Source of the DNA: Beijerinckiaceae bacterium
GTDB taxonomy: Bacteria; Pseudomonadota; Alphaproteobacteria; Rhizobiales; Beijerinckiaceae
Reading direction: 5' to 3'
Assembly: GCA_027532775.1 (NCBI GenBank)
Contig: JAPZTO010000001.1
Span: 806,001 to 870,000 of the forward strand
Length of the DNA stretch: 64,000 nucleotides
How positions within the stretch are numbered: position 1 is the first letter of the stretch; every line of letters begins with the position of its first letter. Below, one piece after another: positions 40,329 through 50,154 of the stretch. The notes beneath the pieces were generated by a model. That model was not told where the DNA came from, did not search any database, and saw only the letters and a program-made list of their open reading frames with translations. The position numbers and the translations under genes were made by a program.

Positions 40329-41495
40329 TCAGGCCGCAAGGTCGGCCACGATCGCATCGAGAACGGGAAACCCTTCGCGCGAGACACGAAGCCTGCCGTC
40401 ATGGCAGGGCTCGATCAACCCGTCCTGCGAGAGGGCGGCGATGCGCCTTGCGTCGAACGCCTTGCCCTTGAGCAGGGCGAAGCGCTTCGGATCGATGCCC
40501 TCGCGCAGGCGGAGGCCCATCAGCAGGAACTCATCGGCCTCGTTTTCGTTGGTCAGGGTCTCGTCGCCCACAATGCCGTGGCCGTCACGCTCGACATAAT
40601 CGAGCCAGGCTTCGGGCGAGCGCTCGGTGACCAGCGCCCGGCGGCCGCGCTCGGTGAAGAGGCGGCCATGGGCGCCCGGGCCGATGCCAGCATATTCACC
40701 ATAGCGCCAGTAGAGCAGGTTGTGGCGGCATTCGTCGCCAGGCTTTGCATGGTTCGAGACCTCGTAGGCCGGCATGCCGTATTTGTCGCAGATCTCCTGC
40801 GTGGCTTCATAAAGGTCGCGGGCGAGATCATGATCGGGGATGACCAGCTTCCCGGCCTCGTGCAGGGCCTTGAACGGCGTGTCGGGCTCGATGGTCAGCT
40901 GGTAGAGCGAGAGATGCGTCGGCGCATGGGCCAGCGCTTCCACCAGTTCCTCGCGCCACGCCTGGACGCCCTGGCCCGGACGGGCATAGATCAGGTCGAA
41001 CGAGAAGCGCTCGAAATGCTTGGCGGCAATGGAAACCGCGACCAGGGCCTCGCCGACGCTGTGCAGGCGGCCGAGGGCCTTCAGGTCCGGCTCGACCAGC
41101 GATTGCACGCCGAGGGAAACGCGGTTGATCCCGGCGGCGCGATATCCGGCGAAGCGGCCGGCCTCGACACTGGTCGGGTTGGCTTCCAGCGTGATCTCGC
41201 AATCGGGCGTCACGCTCCAGCGCGCAGCAATGGCCTCGAGAATGGCACCGACGGTTTCCGGCTTCATCAGCGAGGGCGTGCCGCCGCCAAAGAAGATCGA
41301 GCTGACTTGCCGCGCCGGCGCGAGGCTGGCCATATGGTCGATCTCGCGGGCAAAGGCGGCGACGAAGCGGGCCTCGTCGATACCGCCGCGCCGGACATGC
41401 GAGTTGAAATCACAATAGGGGCATTTGGCCTGGCAGAAGGGCCAATGCACATAGACGCCGAATCCGGCGTCAAAAGGCGGCTGTGCGGGTTTCAT
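40329..41495 (-). CDS. hemW: Radical SAM heme chaperone HemW
   Basis: 388 residues; the radical SAM cluster is Cys-x3-Cys-x2-Cys (CQAKCPYC) near the N-terminus, followed by GGGTPSLM and a HemN C-terminal domain. HemW carries heme and delivers it to acceptors; the older name is oxygen-independent coproporphyrinogen oxidase-like. Start ATG 41495 overlaps the rdgB stop by one base (TGATG). Ends three bases from the convergent lipoprotein gene. Confidence 0.95.
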   Translation of the reverse strand: MKPAQPPFDAGFGVYVHWPFCQAKCPYCDFNSHVRRGGIDEARFVAAFAREIDHMASLAPARQVSSIFFGGGTPSLMKPETVGAILEAIAARWSVTPDCEITLEANPTSVEAGRFAGYRAAGINRVSLGVQSLVEPDLKALGRLHSVGEALVAVSIAAKHFERFSFDLIYARPGQGVQAWREELVEALAHAPTHLSLYQLTIEPDTPFKALHEAGKLVIPDHDLARDLYEATQEICDKYGMPAYEVSNHAKPGDECRHNLLYWRYGEYAGIGPGAHGRLFTERGRRALVTERSPEAWLDYVERDGHGIVGDETLTNENEADEFLLMGLRLREGIDPKRFALLKGKAFDARRIAALSQDGLIEPCHDGRLRVSREGFPVLDAIVADLAA

Positions 41496-42142
41496 CAGCG
41501 CTGTTCCGTCAATCCGGCCTTCGCCACCAGGCGAATGAAGGCCCGCGCGCGATGCGACAATCCCTCGAGGTGGCCATCGATCCTGCGGATACCATGTTTT
41601 TCCTCGGCGGGCATCTCGCCAAACGTCCGGTCATGGCCATCAGGCCGGAAGATCGGATCATAGCCGAACCCGGCCGTGCCGCGGGGCGGGAAGGTGAGCG
41701 TGCCGAAAACGCGCCCTTCGGCGAGGAGTGTCTCGCCATCGGGCCAGGCCACCACCAGCGCGGAAACGAAATGCGCGCGGGCGCCTTCCGGCTCGACATC
41801 GCGCAGGCGGAGTTCCTCGGCGACGCGGGCCATGGCGCGGCCGAAATCGCGCGGCTTGCCGGCCCAGTCGGCCGTAAACAGGCCGGGCGCGCCATCGAGC
41901 GCATCGACGGCAAGCCCGGAATCATCGGCGAGGGCTGGCAGGTTCGTGGCGCGCGCGGCGGCGAGTGCCTTGATGGCGGCGTTCTCGGCATACATCATGC
42001 CGTCTTCCTCGGGCTCGGGAAGGCCGAGCGCGCCGGCCGAAACGGTGTCGATGCCGTAGGGGGCGAGAAGCTCGGTCATCTCGGCGAGCTTGCCGGCATT
42101 ATGCGTGGCGATGACAAGTCGCCCGGTGATCGGACGGACCAT
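41495..42142 (-). CDS. rdgB: XTP/dITP diphosphatase (RdgB/HAM1 family)
   Basis: Removes noncanonical purine nucleotides such as dITP and XTP. 215 residues; N-terminal LVIATHNAGKLAEM, the ENAAIKALAAA segment, ALADDSGLAVDAL, and a family-typical HRARAF near the C-terminus. Overlaps hemW by one base and follows rph by two, so rph-rdgB-hemW is very likely one transcript. Start ATG 42142. Confidence 0.95.
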   Translation of the reverse strand: MVRPITGRLVIATHNAGKLAEMTELLAPYGIDTVSAGALGLPEPEEDGMMYAENAAIKALAAARATNLPALADDSGLAVDALDGAPGLFTADWAGKPRDFGRAMARVAEELRLRDVEPEGARAHFVSALVVAWPDGETLLAEGRVFGTLTFPPRGTAGFGYDPIFRPDGHDRTFGEMPAEEKHGIRRIDGHLEGLSHRARAFIRLVAKAGLTEQR

Positions 42143-42144
42143 GA

Positions 42145-42861
42145 TTACCCCGCAATCGCGGATTTCTGGAGCACCACGAGTTCCTGGATGCCCTTGCGTG
42201 CCAGACCCAGCAGGGCGAGAAGGTTTTCCTCCGAGAAGGGCGCACCCTCGGCCGTGCCCTGCACCTCGACGATGCCGCCACGGCCGGTCATGACAAAATT
42301 CGCGTCCGTCTCGGCATTGGAATCCTCGACGTAATCAAGGTCCAGCACCGGGTTGTTGCGGTAGATCCCGCAGGAAATCGCCGCGACATGATCCCGCAAT
42401 GGCATGGTGGCAACCATATTGCGGGACTGCATCCACGCGAAGCAATCATGCAGCGCCACCCAGGCGCCGGTAATCGCCGCCGTGCGCGTCCCGCCATCGG
42501 CCTGCAGGACATCGCAATCGATGGTGATCTGCTTCTCGCCGAGGGCCGGCAGGTCAACCACGGCGCGGAGGGCGCGGCCGATCAGGCGCTGGATCTCCTG
42601 CGTGCGGCCGGAGGGCTTGCCCGCGGTGACCTCGCGGCGGGTGCGTTCCAAAGTGGCGCGGGGCAGCATCGAATATTCCGCTGTAACCCACCCCTTGCCG
42701 GTGCCGCGCAGCCAGGACGGGCCGCGCTCTTCCAGCGAAGCGGTGCACAGCACATGCGTCTCGCCGAATTTCACCAGGCAGGAGCCTTCCGCATAGCGCG
42801 CAACATTCCGCGTGAGCGAGACCGCCCGCATTTCGTCGAGCGCGCGTTTCGAGGGACGCAT
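42145..42861 (-). CDS. rph: Ribonuclease PH
   Basis: Phosphorolytic 3' exoribonuclease for tRNA maturation, 238 residues, with the RNase PH signature (MRPSKR start; [30 protein letters not shown]). I chose ATG 42861 since GGAGAAC sits upstream; the frame can be extended upstream 22 codons without similarity. It diverges from hrcA across 162 bases, an arrangement that is conserved in alphaproteobacteria. Confidence 0.96.
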   Translation of the reverse strand: MRPSKRALDEMRAVSLTRNVARYAEGSCLVKFGETHVLCTASLEERGPSWLRGTGKGWVTAEYSMLPRATLERTRREVTAGKPSGRTQEIQRLIGRALRAVVDLPALGEKQITIDCDVLQADGGTRTAAITGAWVALHDCFAWMQSRNMVATMPLRDHVAAISCGIYRNNPVLDLDYVEDSNAETDANFVMTGRGGIVEVQGTAEGAPFSEENLLALLGLARKGIQELVVLQKSAIAG

Positions 42862-43023
42862 GATGGGTTCTCCTGCAGCCCGGGGAGCGGGACCGGCCGC
42901 GGCTTCTACGCGTGATTGCGCTGGCATTCAAGCCATACGAATGACAAGAGTGGTATTCCCCTTGCGAATGCCCTTGCGCATAGTGACGGGGTGGATCGAC
43001 TTTCGGAGTGACCGGGACTGGCC

Positions 43024-44103
43024 ATGAAAAAAGACGGTGACATGACGCCACCGCCCGCGCTGGCCGAACTTGACCAGCGTTCGCGGGACATTTTCCGCCG
43101 GGTGGTGGAAGGCTATCTCGAAGCCGGCGAGCCGATGGGCTCGCGCAATATCTCGAAATCGCTGCCGGTTTCCCTGTCAGCCGCCACCGTGCGCAACGTG
43201 ATGCAGGATCTCGAGGATCTCGGCCTCATTTATGCACCGCATATCTCGGCGGGGCGGCTGCCGACGGAGAAGGGCCTGCGGCTCTTCGTCGATTCCATTC
43301 TCGAGATCGGCGATGTCTCGGCCGAAGACCGCGCCCGGATCGAGGCGCAGATCCGCGCCGGCGGCGCCGGGCGCAGCTTTGACGACGCCCTGGCCGAGGC
43401 GACGAGCCTGCTTTCGGGCGTGAGCCGCGGCGCGGGCGTCGTCGTCACCTCGAAATCGAACAAGCGGCTCAAGCATCTCGAATTCGTCCGGCTTGACCCG
43501 GAACAGGCGCTGGTCGTGCTCGTTTCCGATGACGGGTCGATCGAGAACCGCCTCGTGAACCTGCCTGCCGGCCTGCCGGCCTCGGCGCTGGTCGAGGCCT
43601 CGAACTATCTCAACCACCGCCTGCGCGGGCGGACGCTCGGCGAGGTCAAGGCCGATGTCGCCCGCAACCGCTCGGCCATGGAGGCGGAGATCAGCGAGAT
43701 CAGCGCCCGTCTCGTGGAAAGCGGCCTTGCCAGCGCCACCAGCGATGCCGGCGACATGCGCCTCATCGTGCGCGGGCAGGCCAACCTGCTGGAGGACCTG
43801 ACGGCCATGACCGATCTCGAGCGGATGCGGCGGCTTTTCGCCGATCTCGAGCGCGAGAAGGACGTGATCGACCTGCTCAACCGGGCCGAGGAAGGCGATG
43901 GCGTGCGCATCTTCATCGGGTCGGAGAACAAGCTGTTCTCGCTCTCCGGCTCCTCGATGATCGCCGCGCCGTTCCGCGACAGCGAGCAGAAGATCGTCGG
44001 CATTGTCGGGGTGATCGGCCCGACGCGGCTCAATTATGCGCGCATCGTACCGATGGTCGATTACACCGCGCGGGTCATGGGGAAACTGCTGGAGCGGGGG
44101 TGA
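43024..44103 (+). CDS. hrcA: Heat-inducible transcription repressor HrcA
   Basis: Represses chaperone operons by binding CIRCE (TTAGCACTC-N9-GAGTGCTAA). The 359-residue protein has an N-terminal winged helix (LDQRSRDIFRRVVEGYLEAG; SAATVRNVMQDLEDLGLI; PHISAGRLPTEKG) and the C-terminal dimerisation/GAF-like domain ending RIVPMVDYTARVM. Start ATG 43024; ATG 43042 is an alternative. I found no CIRCE upstream of dnaK, grpE or hrcA, so its likely target is groESL elsewhere. It ends at a strong bidirectional terminator. Confidence 0.95.
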   Translation: MKKDGDMTPPPALAELDQRSRDIFRRVVEGYLEAGEPMGSRNISKSLPVSLSAATVRNVMQDLEDLGLIYAPHISAGRLPTEKGLRLFVDSILEIGDVSAEDRARIEAQIRAGGAGRSFDDALAEATSLLSGVSRGAGVVVTSKSNKRLKHLEFVRLDPEQALVVLVSDDGSIENRLVNLPAGLPASALVEASNYLNHRLRGRTLGEVKADVARNRSAMEAEISEISARLVESGLASATSDAGDMRLIVRGQANLLEDLTAMTDLERMRRLFADLEREKDVIDLLNRAEEGDGVRIFIGSENKLFSLSGSSMIAAPFRDSEQKIVGIVGVIGPTRLNYARIVPMVDYTARVMGKLLERG

Positions 44104-44139
44104 GGGTAGCTATCCACCCGACATGCTGATCCAAAGAAC

Positions 44140-44167
44140 AAAAAGCCCCCGTTCCCGGGGGCTTTTT
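44140..44167. terminator. Bidirectional rho-independent terminator between hrcA and pckA
   Basis: AAAAAGCCCCC pairs perfectly with GGGGGCTTTTT over an 11-base stem with a six-base loop (GTTCCC). The A/T ends provide a T-run in both directions, so it can serve both convergent genes. Confidence 0.92.
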
Positions 44168-44220
44168 GGTCCAAAATCGTGGATCTCCCGGCTGCGCGCG
44201 GCCCTGGCGGCAGGCGAAAG

Positions 44221-45831
44221 TTACGCCGCCATCTGGTTCTTCGGGGCGGCGCTCTTCACATCCTGGTCGACATGCGCCTCGAAGCGCTTGAAGTTCTCCT
44301 GGAACATGGCGACGAGCTTCTTCGCGGTCTCGGCGAAGGCCGCCTTGTCCTGCCAGGTCTTGACCGGATAGAGGATATGCGGCTCTACGCCCGGCACCGA
44401 AGCCGGAACGGCAAAGCCGAAATACGGGTCGCGGCGGAAATCAGCCTTGGCAAGGCTGCCATCGAGCGCGGCCGAGAGCAGTCGGCGCGTCACGCGGATC
44501 GGCATGCGGCGGCCGACGCCGTGCTTGCCGCCGGTCCAGCCGGTATTGACCAGCCAGCAATCGACATGGTGCTTGGCAATCAGGTCACGGAGCAGATTGC
44601 CGTAGACCGCCGGGTGGCGCGGCATGAACGGCGCGCCGAAGCAGGTGGAGAACACGGCTTCCGGCTCGGTCACGCCCTTCTCGGTCCCGGCCACCTTGGC
44701 GGTGTAGCCCGAAAGGAAGTGATACATGGCTTCCGCCGGGGTGAGCTTGGCGATAGGCGGCAGCACGCCGAAGGCATCGCAGGTGAGCATCACGATGTTC
44801 TTCGGGTGGCCGGCACGGCCGGTTTCCGAGGCGTTCGGGATGAAATGCAGCGGATAGGCGCAGCGGGTATTCTCGGTCTTCGAACCGTCATCGAAATCCG
44901 GAATGCGGGTCTCCGGGTCGATCACCACATTCTCGAGCACGGTGCCGAAGCGCTGGGTGGTGGCGAAGATTTCCGGTTCGGCTTCAGCCGAGAGGCGGAT
45001 CGTCTTGGCGTAGCAGCCGCCCTCGAAATTGAAGATGCCGCTTTTCGACCAGCCATGCTCGTCATCGCCGATCAGCGTGCGCGACGGATCGGCCGAAAGG
45101 GTGGTCTTGCCGGTGCCCGACAGGCCGAAGAAGACGGCGGAATCACCCGCCGGGCCGACATTGGCCGAGCAATGCATCGGCATCACGCCGGCTTCCGGCA
45201 GGGCGTAGTTGAGATAGGTGAAGACGCTCTTCTTCATCTCGCCGGCATAGGAAGTGCCGCCGATCAGCACGGTCTTCGAGGCGAAATCGACCGCAATCAC
45301 CGTGCCGGTGCGGCAGCCATGGCGCGCAGGGTCGGCCTTGAAGGAGGGCAGGTCGACAATCGTCATTTCCGGCGCGAACGAGGCGAGTTCGTGCAGTTCC
45401 GGCCGGATCAGCAGGTTGCGGATGAAGAGGGAGTGCCAGGCATATTCGGTGAAGACGCGGACCTTGACGCGGTTGGCGCCATCGGCACCGCCATAGAGAT
45501 CCTGCGCGAACAGCTCCTTGCCCTTCGCATGGGCGCGGAAATCGGCGAGCAGCGTAGCGAAATGCGCCGGGCTCATCGCATTGTTGTTGTCCCACCAGAC
45601 CGCGTTCTCGGTGCTGGCATCGCGGACGACGAACTTGTCCTTCGGCGAACGGCCGGTATGGATGCCGGTTTCCGCGAGCAGCGCCCCGCCGGCGGTAATC
45701 CTCGCCTCATTGCGGCGGATGGACTCCTCGTAGAGCGCAGGCGCCTCGAGGTTGAGAAGGAACCGGGCCGGAGCCTCGAAGCCGAACGTGTTCGGTCCCA
45801 AGGCCTTGTTGAAGACGCCTCTGGTTTCCAT
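44221..45831 (-). CDS. pckA: Phosphoenolpyruvate carboxykinase (ATP)
   Basis: First gluconeogenic step, oxaloacetate to PEP with ATP. The 536-residue protein has the kinase-1a and kinase-2 motifs ([23 protein letters not shown]), [10 protein letters not shown] and [10 protein letters not shown] near the N-terminus. ATG 45831 gives the usual METRG-type start; 23 codons more are open upstream. In rhizobia and Agrobacterium pckA and chvI are neighbours and functionally linked; here a HugZ-like gene sits between them. Confidence 0.97.
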   Translation of the reverse strand: METRGVFNKALGPNTFGFEAPARFLLNLEAPALYEESIRRNEARITAGGALLAETGIHTGRSPKDKFVVRDASTENAVWWDNNNAMSPAHFATLLADFRAHAKGKELFAQDLYGGADGANRVKVRVFTEYAWHSLFIRNLLIRPELHELASFAPEMTIVDLPSFKADPARHGCRTGTVIAVDFASKTVLIGGTSYAGEMKKSVFTYLNYALPEAGVMPMHCSANVGPAGDSAVFFGLSGTGKTTLSADPSRTLIGDDEHGWSKSGIFNFEGGCYAKTIRLSAEAEPEIFATTQRFGTVLENVVIDPETRIPDFDDGSKTENTRCAYPLHFIPNASETGRAGHPKNIVMLTCDAFGVLPPIAKLTPAEAMYHFLSGYTAKVAGTEKGVTEPEAVFSTCFGAPFMPRHPAVYGNLLRDLIAKHHVDCWLVNTGWTGGKHGVGRRMPIRVTRRLLSAALDGSLAKADFRRDPYFGFAVPASVPGVEPHILYPVKTWQDKAAFAETAKKLVAMFQENFKRFEAHVDQDVKSAAPKNQMAA

Positions 45832-46068
45832 ATGCGCGGTCCTTCCCTGGTGAAGCCCGAACGGGGGCAAAGGTGATGGCGGGCCCGAAGGCACCGCCAT
45901 CGGCTGCCGCTTCGGGTCTCCCCTCCCGCGCGACAGCGATTGGCGGAGGCGAATAGCAGGAATCTGCCCTCAGGCAATGGGCTATTCGGCTAAATGTTCC
46001 AAAGATTTCCGGAAAAGGTTTACGGCGATTGCTACCATACCAGTGTCGGCCAGAATTGGCCGGGATGG

Positions 46069-46872
46069 TCAGCCGGATTGCCCCGCCGTGCGCGCCTTTT
46101 CCGCCAGTTCCTGCAGCACCCTGCGCAAGGACGCGCCATCCATGACGGGACTGTCGAAAGGCAGCCGGGCAAGGCGATCGCCCGCCATCATGTCGAGCCC
46201 GTCCGGGTCGAGGCCGACGGCCTGCCAGGGGCCTTCCGCCATTCCGCAGAGCCGGGTGGCATAGAGCCGGACGGCATCGGCATGATCCTCATTCATATGG
46301 GCGACGGCCGAGCGCTCCAACGCCTCGAAATCCGCCCAGTCGCCCGATTGCGCCAGGATCGGGGCGGCATCGCCGGAATAGGCCCGGGCGAAACCGCCGT
46401 TCAGATGCATTGCCTGAGGCACGAGCCGGAAGAACAGGAAATCCGGAAAATCGACATAGACCCGCGCCTTGGGGTTGCGGGCCAGGAACCGGCTGCGAAC
46501 GCGCGGCTCAACGGCCGGTTCGGCGATCACCCTCAGGCTGAGCCTCGGATGCGCCAGCGGATCACCCTTCCCAGGCCGGGACAGCAGCAGCGAGCCACGC
46601 GGATCGGCGAGCAGGTTTTGCGTGTGGTGCGACAGTCGGGAGGTCAGGATCAGCGGGCAGCCGTCGTAATCCGTCGCCATGCTGGTCAGCGTCACCATCG
46701 GAAAGCCGCTCGCCGCCTCGACCGTGCCGAGCGAGCCGGTCCTCGCCGCGCGCAGCAGATCGCGCGCGAGCGCCAGCGGCTCGAAATCCGCAGGCTGACG
46801 CGGATCGCGTTCCGGCTTGCCGGGCGTTTCCGGATTTGTGGGCGTTTCCGGGCTTATGGGCGTTCCCGACAT
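46069..46872 (-). CDS. HugZ-like heme utilisation / pyridoxamine-phosphate-oxidase fold protein with DUF2470
   Basis: 267 residues. The central flavin-reductase-like split barrel (ARTGSLGTVEAASGFPMVTL, SHHTQNLLADPRGSLL) is followed by a DUF2470 domain (VAHMNEDHADAVRLYA). Members such as HugZ bind heme and may degrade it; the His in AHMNEDH is the typical heme-ligand region. The Pro/Thr/Glu-rich N-terminus (SPETPTNPETPGKPE) is encoded by a short tandem repeat. Start ATG 46872 has AGGAGG upstream. It is divergent from chvI over 204 bases. Confidence 0.85.
   Translation of the reverse strand: MSGTPISPETPTNPETPGKPERDPRQPADFEPLALARDLLRAARTGSLGTVEAASGFPMVTLTSMATDYDGCPLILTSRLSHHTQNLLADPRGSLLLSRPGKGDPLAHPRLSLRVIAEPAVEPRVRSRFLARNPKARVYVDFPDFLFFRLVPQAMHLNGGFARAYSGDAAPILAQSGDWADFEALERSAVAHMNEDHADAVRLYATRLCGMAEGPWQAVGLDPDGLDMMAGDRLARLPFDSPVMDGASLRRVLQELAEKARTAGQSG
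46822..46869 (-). repeat. 18-base imperfect tandem repeat in the HugZ-like gene
   Basis: GGGCGTTTCCGGATTTGT, GGGCGTTTCCGGGCTTAT and a third partial unit beginning GGGCGTTCCCGA occur head to tail on the plus strand. On the coding strand they give Pro/Glu/Thr-rich repeats near the N-terminus. Length variation here would alter only a flexible tail. Confidence 0.75.
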
Positions 46873-47076
46873 GGCGACCTCCTGATCCGACCTTCCTCGC
46901 GTTGCGCGAGATTTCTCCTCCCCGGGGCCGGAATTCAAGCATCACGGCGCAATCCCGGTCGGGCAATTTGCATCCTCCCGGCTTCGATGCCACAATTCGG
47001 CCTGTCTTTGTTCTAGAGATGCGGCCGACGATGAAGGGAAACGGGGCCTAAAACCCCGCGATGACAAGGAATGCCC

Positions 47077-47775
47077 ATGCCCACGATCGCGCTGGTCGAT
47101 GATGACCGCAACATTCTGACCTCCGTCTCGATCGCGCTCGAGAATGAGGGCTTCCGCATCCAGAGCTACACGGATGGCGCTTCAGCGCTGGACGGGCTGC
47201 GGCAGAATCCGCCGGATCTCGCGATCTTCGATATCAAGATGCCGCGCATGGACGGCATGGAATTGCTGCGTCGTTTGCGCCAGAAATCCGACATGCCGGT
47301 CATTTTCCTCACCTCGAAGGACGAGGAGATCGACGAATTGTTCGGGCTGAAAATGGGCGCCGACGATTTCATCCGGAAGCCCTTCTCGCAGCGCCTGCTG
47401 GTCGAGCGGGTGAAGGCCATCCTGCGCCGGGCCGGCGCGAAGGACCTGCCGGCCAGCAAGGAGGCTGATGCCAAGGTGCTGGAACGCGGCAACCTCAAGA
47501 TGGATCCGGAGCGCCATACCTGCACCTGGAAGGGCGAGCAGGTCGTGCTGACGGTGACAGAATTCCTCATCCTGCAGTCGCTGGCACAAAGGCCGGGCGT
47601 GGTCCGCAGCCGGAATGCGCTGATGGATGCCGCCTATGATGACCAGGTCTATGTCGATGACCGCACGATCGACAGCCACATCAAGCGCCTGCGCAAGAAG
47701 TTCAAGCAGGTCGACGATGATTTCGAAATGATCGAAACACTGTATGGTGTGGGCTATCGCTTCAAGGAAGGCTGA
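47077..47775 (+). CDS. chvI: Response regulator ChvI
   Basis: OmpR-family regulator of 232 residues. The receiver contains the acidic pocket VDDD and phospho-acceptor Asp52 in [10 protein letters not shown], Thr in FLTSKDEE and Lys in IRKPFSQ; the C-terminal winged helix ends [12 protein letters not shown] and YGVGYRF. ChvI/ChvG (BvrR/BvrS, ExoS/ChvI) governs envelope, acid and exopolysaccharide responses in Hyphomicrobiales. ATG 47077 fits an AAGGA at 47066-47070; ATG 47071 is too close to it. chvG follows after 38 bases. Confidence 0.94.
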   Translation: MPTIALVDDDRNILTSVSIALENEGFRIQSYTDGASALDGLRQNPPDLAIFDIKMPRMDGMELLRRLRQKSDMPVIFLTSKDEEIDELFGLKMGADDFIRKPFSQRLLVERVKAILRRAGAKDLPASKEADAKVLERGNLKMDPERHTCTWKGEQVVLTVTEFLILQSLAQRPGVVRSRNALMDAAYDDQVYVDDRTIDSHIKRLRKKFKQVDDDFEMIETLYGVGYRFKEG

Positions 47776-47813
47776 GGGCGCAAGACGCGTCCAGAAGCCC
47801 CCGGGAGGATTGC

Positions 47814-49601
47814 GTGCTCGACCGAAACCCAGCCAGCCGGATTGCCGGGCCGGCTCCGGCTGAACCGGCGGCGCCGGTGCGCCGCGGACTCCGCTCGACC
47901 CTGCTGCGATTCACGGCCCGGTTCCGCCTCGGGCTGATGCGTCGGCTTTCGTCGAGCCTGACGCGGCGGATCGCCTTTCTCAACATTGCCGGACTTCTGG
48001 CGCTGTTCCTCGGGTTCCTGTGGCTGAACCAGACGCGGGTCGGGGTGATCGACGCCCGCTCGCAATCCCTGTCGCTGCAGGCCGAAATCATCTCGGCGGC
48101 GATTGCGAGCGCGGCCTCCACCAGTGACAACACGATCCAGCTCGATCCGGAAAAGCTGCTGCAGCAGCAATTGAGCGAAACACCCCAGCGCGAGGAGCAG
48201 GCGCTCGACTGGTTCGAATTCTCCATCAACCCCGCTCGTGTCGCGCCGATCCTGAAGCGGCTGGTGACGCCAACCCGGACCCGGGCTCGCATCTTCGACC
48301 AGGACGGCTTGCTGCTTCTGGATACGAAGGCCTTCTATACACCCGGCGCCTTCTCCGATCCGCGGCCACCGATCGATGATGAATCGGACTGGACCCTCTT
48401 CACGCGGAGCTGGAATGCCGTGAAGCAGCGCTTCGGGCGGGTGGAGCTGTCGCAGCAGGATTCACCGACGACGCAGCGCCTGCCGGAAGTGCAGCGAGCC
48501 CTCAAGGGCACTTCGGGCAATGTCGTCCGCGTGGCTGCCGACGGGCAAACCATCGTCTATGCCGCAAGTCCGATCCAGCGGAGCAGCCGGATCAAGGGCG
48601 CCTTGCTGCTTTCGACGCAGGAAGGCGACGTGGACCGGATCATCGCCGAGGAACGCTGGGGCTTCGTGCTGGTCTTCCTGATCGCCTCGGGCGTGATGCT
48701 CATCCTCTCGGTGCTGCTCGCGGGCACGATCGCCGAACCGGTGCGGCGCCTCTCCGAAGCGGCAGATCGTGTCCGGCGTGGCACCCGGGCCCGCGAGGAG
48801 ATCCCCGATTTCTCGGATCGGTCGGACGAGATCGGCCAGCTTTCGGTGTCCCTGCGCGACATGACCGGCTCGCTCTACAGCCGGATCGAGGCGATCGAGC
48901 GCTTTGCCGCCGATGTCGCGCATGAGCTGAAGAACCCGCTGACCTCGCTGCGCAGTGCCGTGGAAACATTGCCGCTGGCGCGCAACCCCGACAGCCGGGA
49001 CCGGCTGCTGGACGTGATCGTGCATGACGTGAAGCGGCTGGACCGGCTGATCACCGATATTTCCGATGCCTCGCGGCTCGATGCCGAATTGCAGCGCGCG
49101 CAAGCCAATGTGTTCGATCTCGGCGCGTTGCTCGGCACGGTGGCCGGCATGAAGAACGATGTGCTGAAGCCCGGCGAGGCGCGTGTCGATGTCATCCTGC
49201 CCGCGGCCGGCCCGAAAATCCGCCCGATGCTCATCCGCGGCCATGACAGCCGGATCGTGCAGGTGTTCAACAACCTGATCGACAATGCTCAATCCTTCTC
49301 GCCCGAAGGCGGGACCGTCCGGGTCACGGCGGCCCCGGCCGGGCCACGTGTCGAGATCCGGATCGAGGATGACGGGCCCGGCATTCCCGACCACGCGCTG
49401 GAGCGGATCTTCGAGCGCTTCTATACAGACCGGCCTGATCATGGCTTCGGGCAGAATTCCGGCCTCGGCCTTGCCATTTCCAAGCAGATCGTCGAGGCGC
49501 ATGGTGGCACGATCCGGGCAGAGAACATTCTTGGCACCGACGGGCAGAGGGCCGGCGCGCGCTTTGTTGTGTCGCTGCCGCTGGCCGGGGCGAGTGGATG
49601 A
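47814..49601 (+). CDS. chvG: Sensor histidine kinase ChvG
   Basis: 595 residues; a basic N-terminal segment, first membrane helix around 51-71 (TRRIAFLNIAGLLALFLGFLWL), a periplasmic domain (about 72-280) and a second helix near 285-305 (WGFVLVFLIASGVMLIL). HAMP follows, then HisKA with His370 in DVAHELKNPLTS and an HATPase with EDDGPGIPD and SGLGLAISKQ. Start is GTG 47814. Its TGA overlaps the ATG of hprK (ATGA), so the kinase and the PTS genes are probably one transcript. Confidence 0.94.
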   Translation: MLDRNPASRIAGPAPAEPAAPVRRGLRSTLLRFTARFRLGLMRRLSSSLTRRIAFLNIAGLLALFLGFLWLNQTRVGVIDARSQSLSLQAEIISAAIASAASTSDNTIQLDPEKLLQQQLSETPQREEQALDWFEFSINPARVAPILKRLVTPTRTRARIFDQDGLLLLDTKAFYTPGAFSDPRPPIDDESDWTLFTRSWNAVKQRFGRVELSQQDSPTTQRLPEVQRALKGTSGNVVRVAADGQTIVYAASPIQRSSRIKGALLLSTQEGDVDRIIAEERWGFVLVFLIASGVMLILSVLLAGTIAEPVRRLSEAADRVRRGTRAREEIPDFSDRSDEIGQLSVSLRDMTGSLYSRIEAIERFAADVAHELKNPLTSLRSAVETLPLARNPDSRDRLLDVIVHDVKRLDRLITDISDASRLDAELQRAQANVFDLGALLGTVAGMKNDVLKPGEARVDVILPAAGPKIRPMLIRGHDSRIVQVFNNLIDNAQSFSPEGGTVRVTAAPAGPRVEIRIEDDGPGIPDHALERIFERFYTDRPDHGFGQNSGLGLAISKQIVEAHGGTIRAENILGTDGQRAGARFVVSLPLAGASG

Positions 49602-50041
49602 CCCCCCTGCGGGAGAACCTGCATGCCAGCCTTGTGATCCTCGGCGAGAAAGGCGTGCTGATCCGCGGCCGTTCCGGCGCAGGCAAATCCGCGCTCGCCC
49701 TTGCCCTGCTGGCCCGGGCCGGGGCAGCGGGTTGGCATGCCCGCCTTGTCGGCGATGACCGGGTGCTGGTCGAGGTGGCCGGCGGGCGGCTGGTCGGACG
49801 CGGCCATCCGGCCGTGCTCGGGATGATCGAGGCGCGCGGCACCGGCATTCTCACGCGGGAGGCCGTCGAGGATGTTGTCATCTCGGCCGTGGTGACGCTG
49901 GAGCCGAGCCCCCAACGGCTGCCAGCCGAGCAAGCGGGCTCCACCGAGATTCTCGGGCTGCCCCTGCGGCAGGTGATCCTGCCCGATGACCGCGATCTCG
50001 CGGCCAAGGCGGATCTTGTTTTTGGCTGGCTGGAGGCCTAA
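49598..50041 (+). CDS. hprK: HPr kinase/phosphorylase, short alphaproteobacterial form
   Basis: 147 residues, only the C-terminal catalytic part of the classical enzyme. Walker A is GRSGAGKSAL, followed by LVGDDRV and ARGTGI segments typical of HprK. The Gram-positive N-terminal half is missing, as in the short forms of rhizobia and Brucella. It is expected to phosphorylate HPr on a serine and so restrict phosphotransfer through PTS(Ntr). ATG 49598 overlaps the chvG stop. Confidence 0.93.
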   Translation: MTPLRENLHASLVILGEKGVLIRGRSGAGKSALALALLARAGAAGWHARLVGDDRVLVEVAGGRLVGRGHPAVLGMIEARGTGILTREAVEDVVISAVVTLEPSPQRLPAEQAGSTEILGLPLRQVILPDDRDLAAKADLVFGWLEA

Positions 50042-50154
50042 TCTCGCATTTGCGAAAAACTCAAGGCAAAATGCTGGTTTCGCTTGCCAAAGGCGCGCGG
50101 CTGGACAAAATGCGCGACCTGCCCTTCCGGGCGGAAAGAGGACCGTATCTCTTC

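Noticed and set aside
42862-43023. Possible heat-shock promoter or CIRCE element before hrcA
   Set aside because: CTTG occurs twice but no CCTATAT-like element lies at proper distance, and no TTAGCACTC/GAGTGCTAA pair is present.
46047-46062. Palindrome CGGCCA-GAAT-TGGCCG upstream of pckA
   Set aside because: A six-base arm with a GC-rich core is easily formed by chance here and no regulator fits; it could equally be a weak hairpin, so I do not annotate it.
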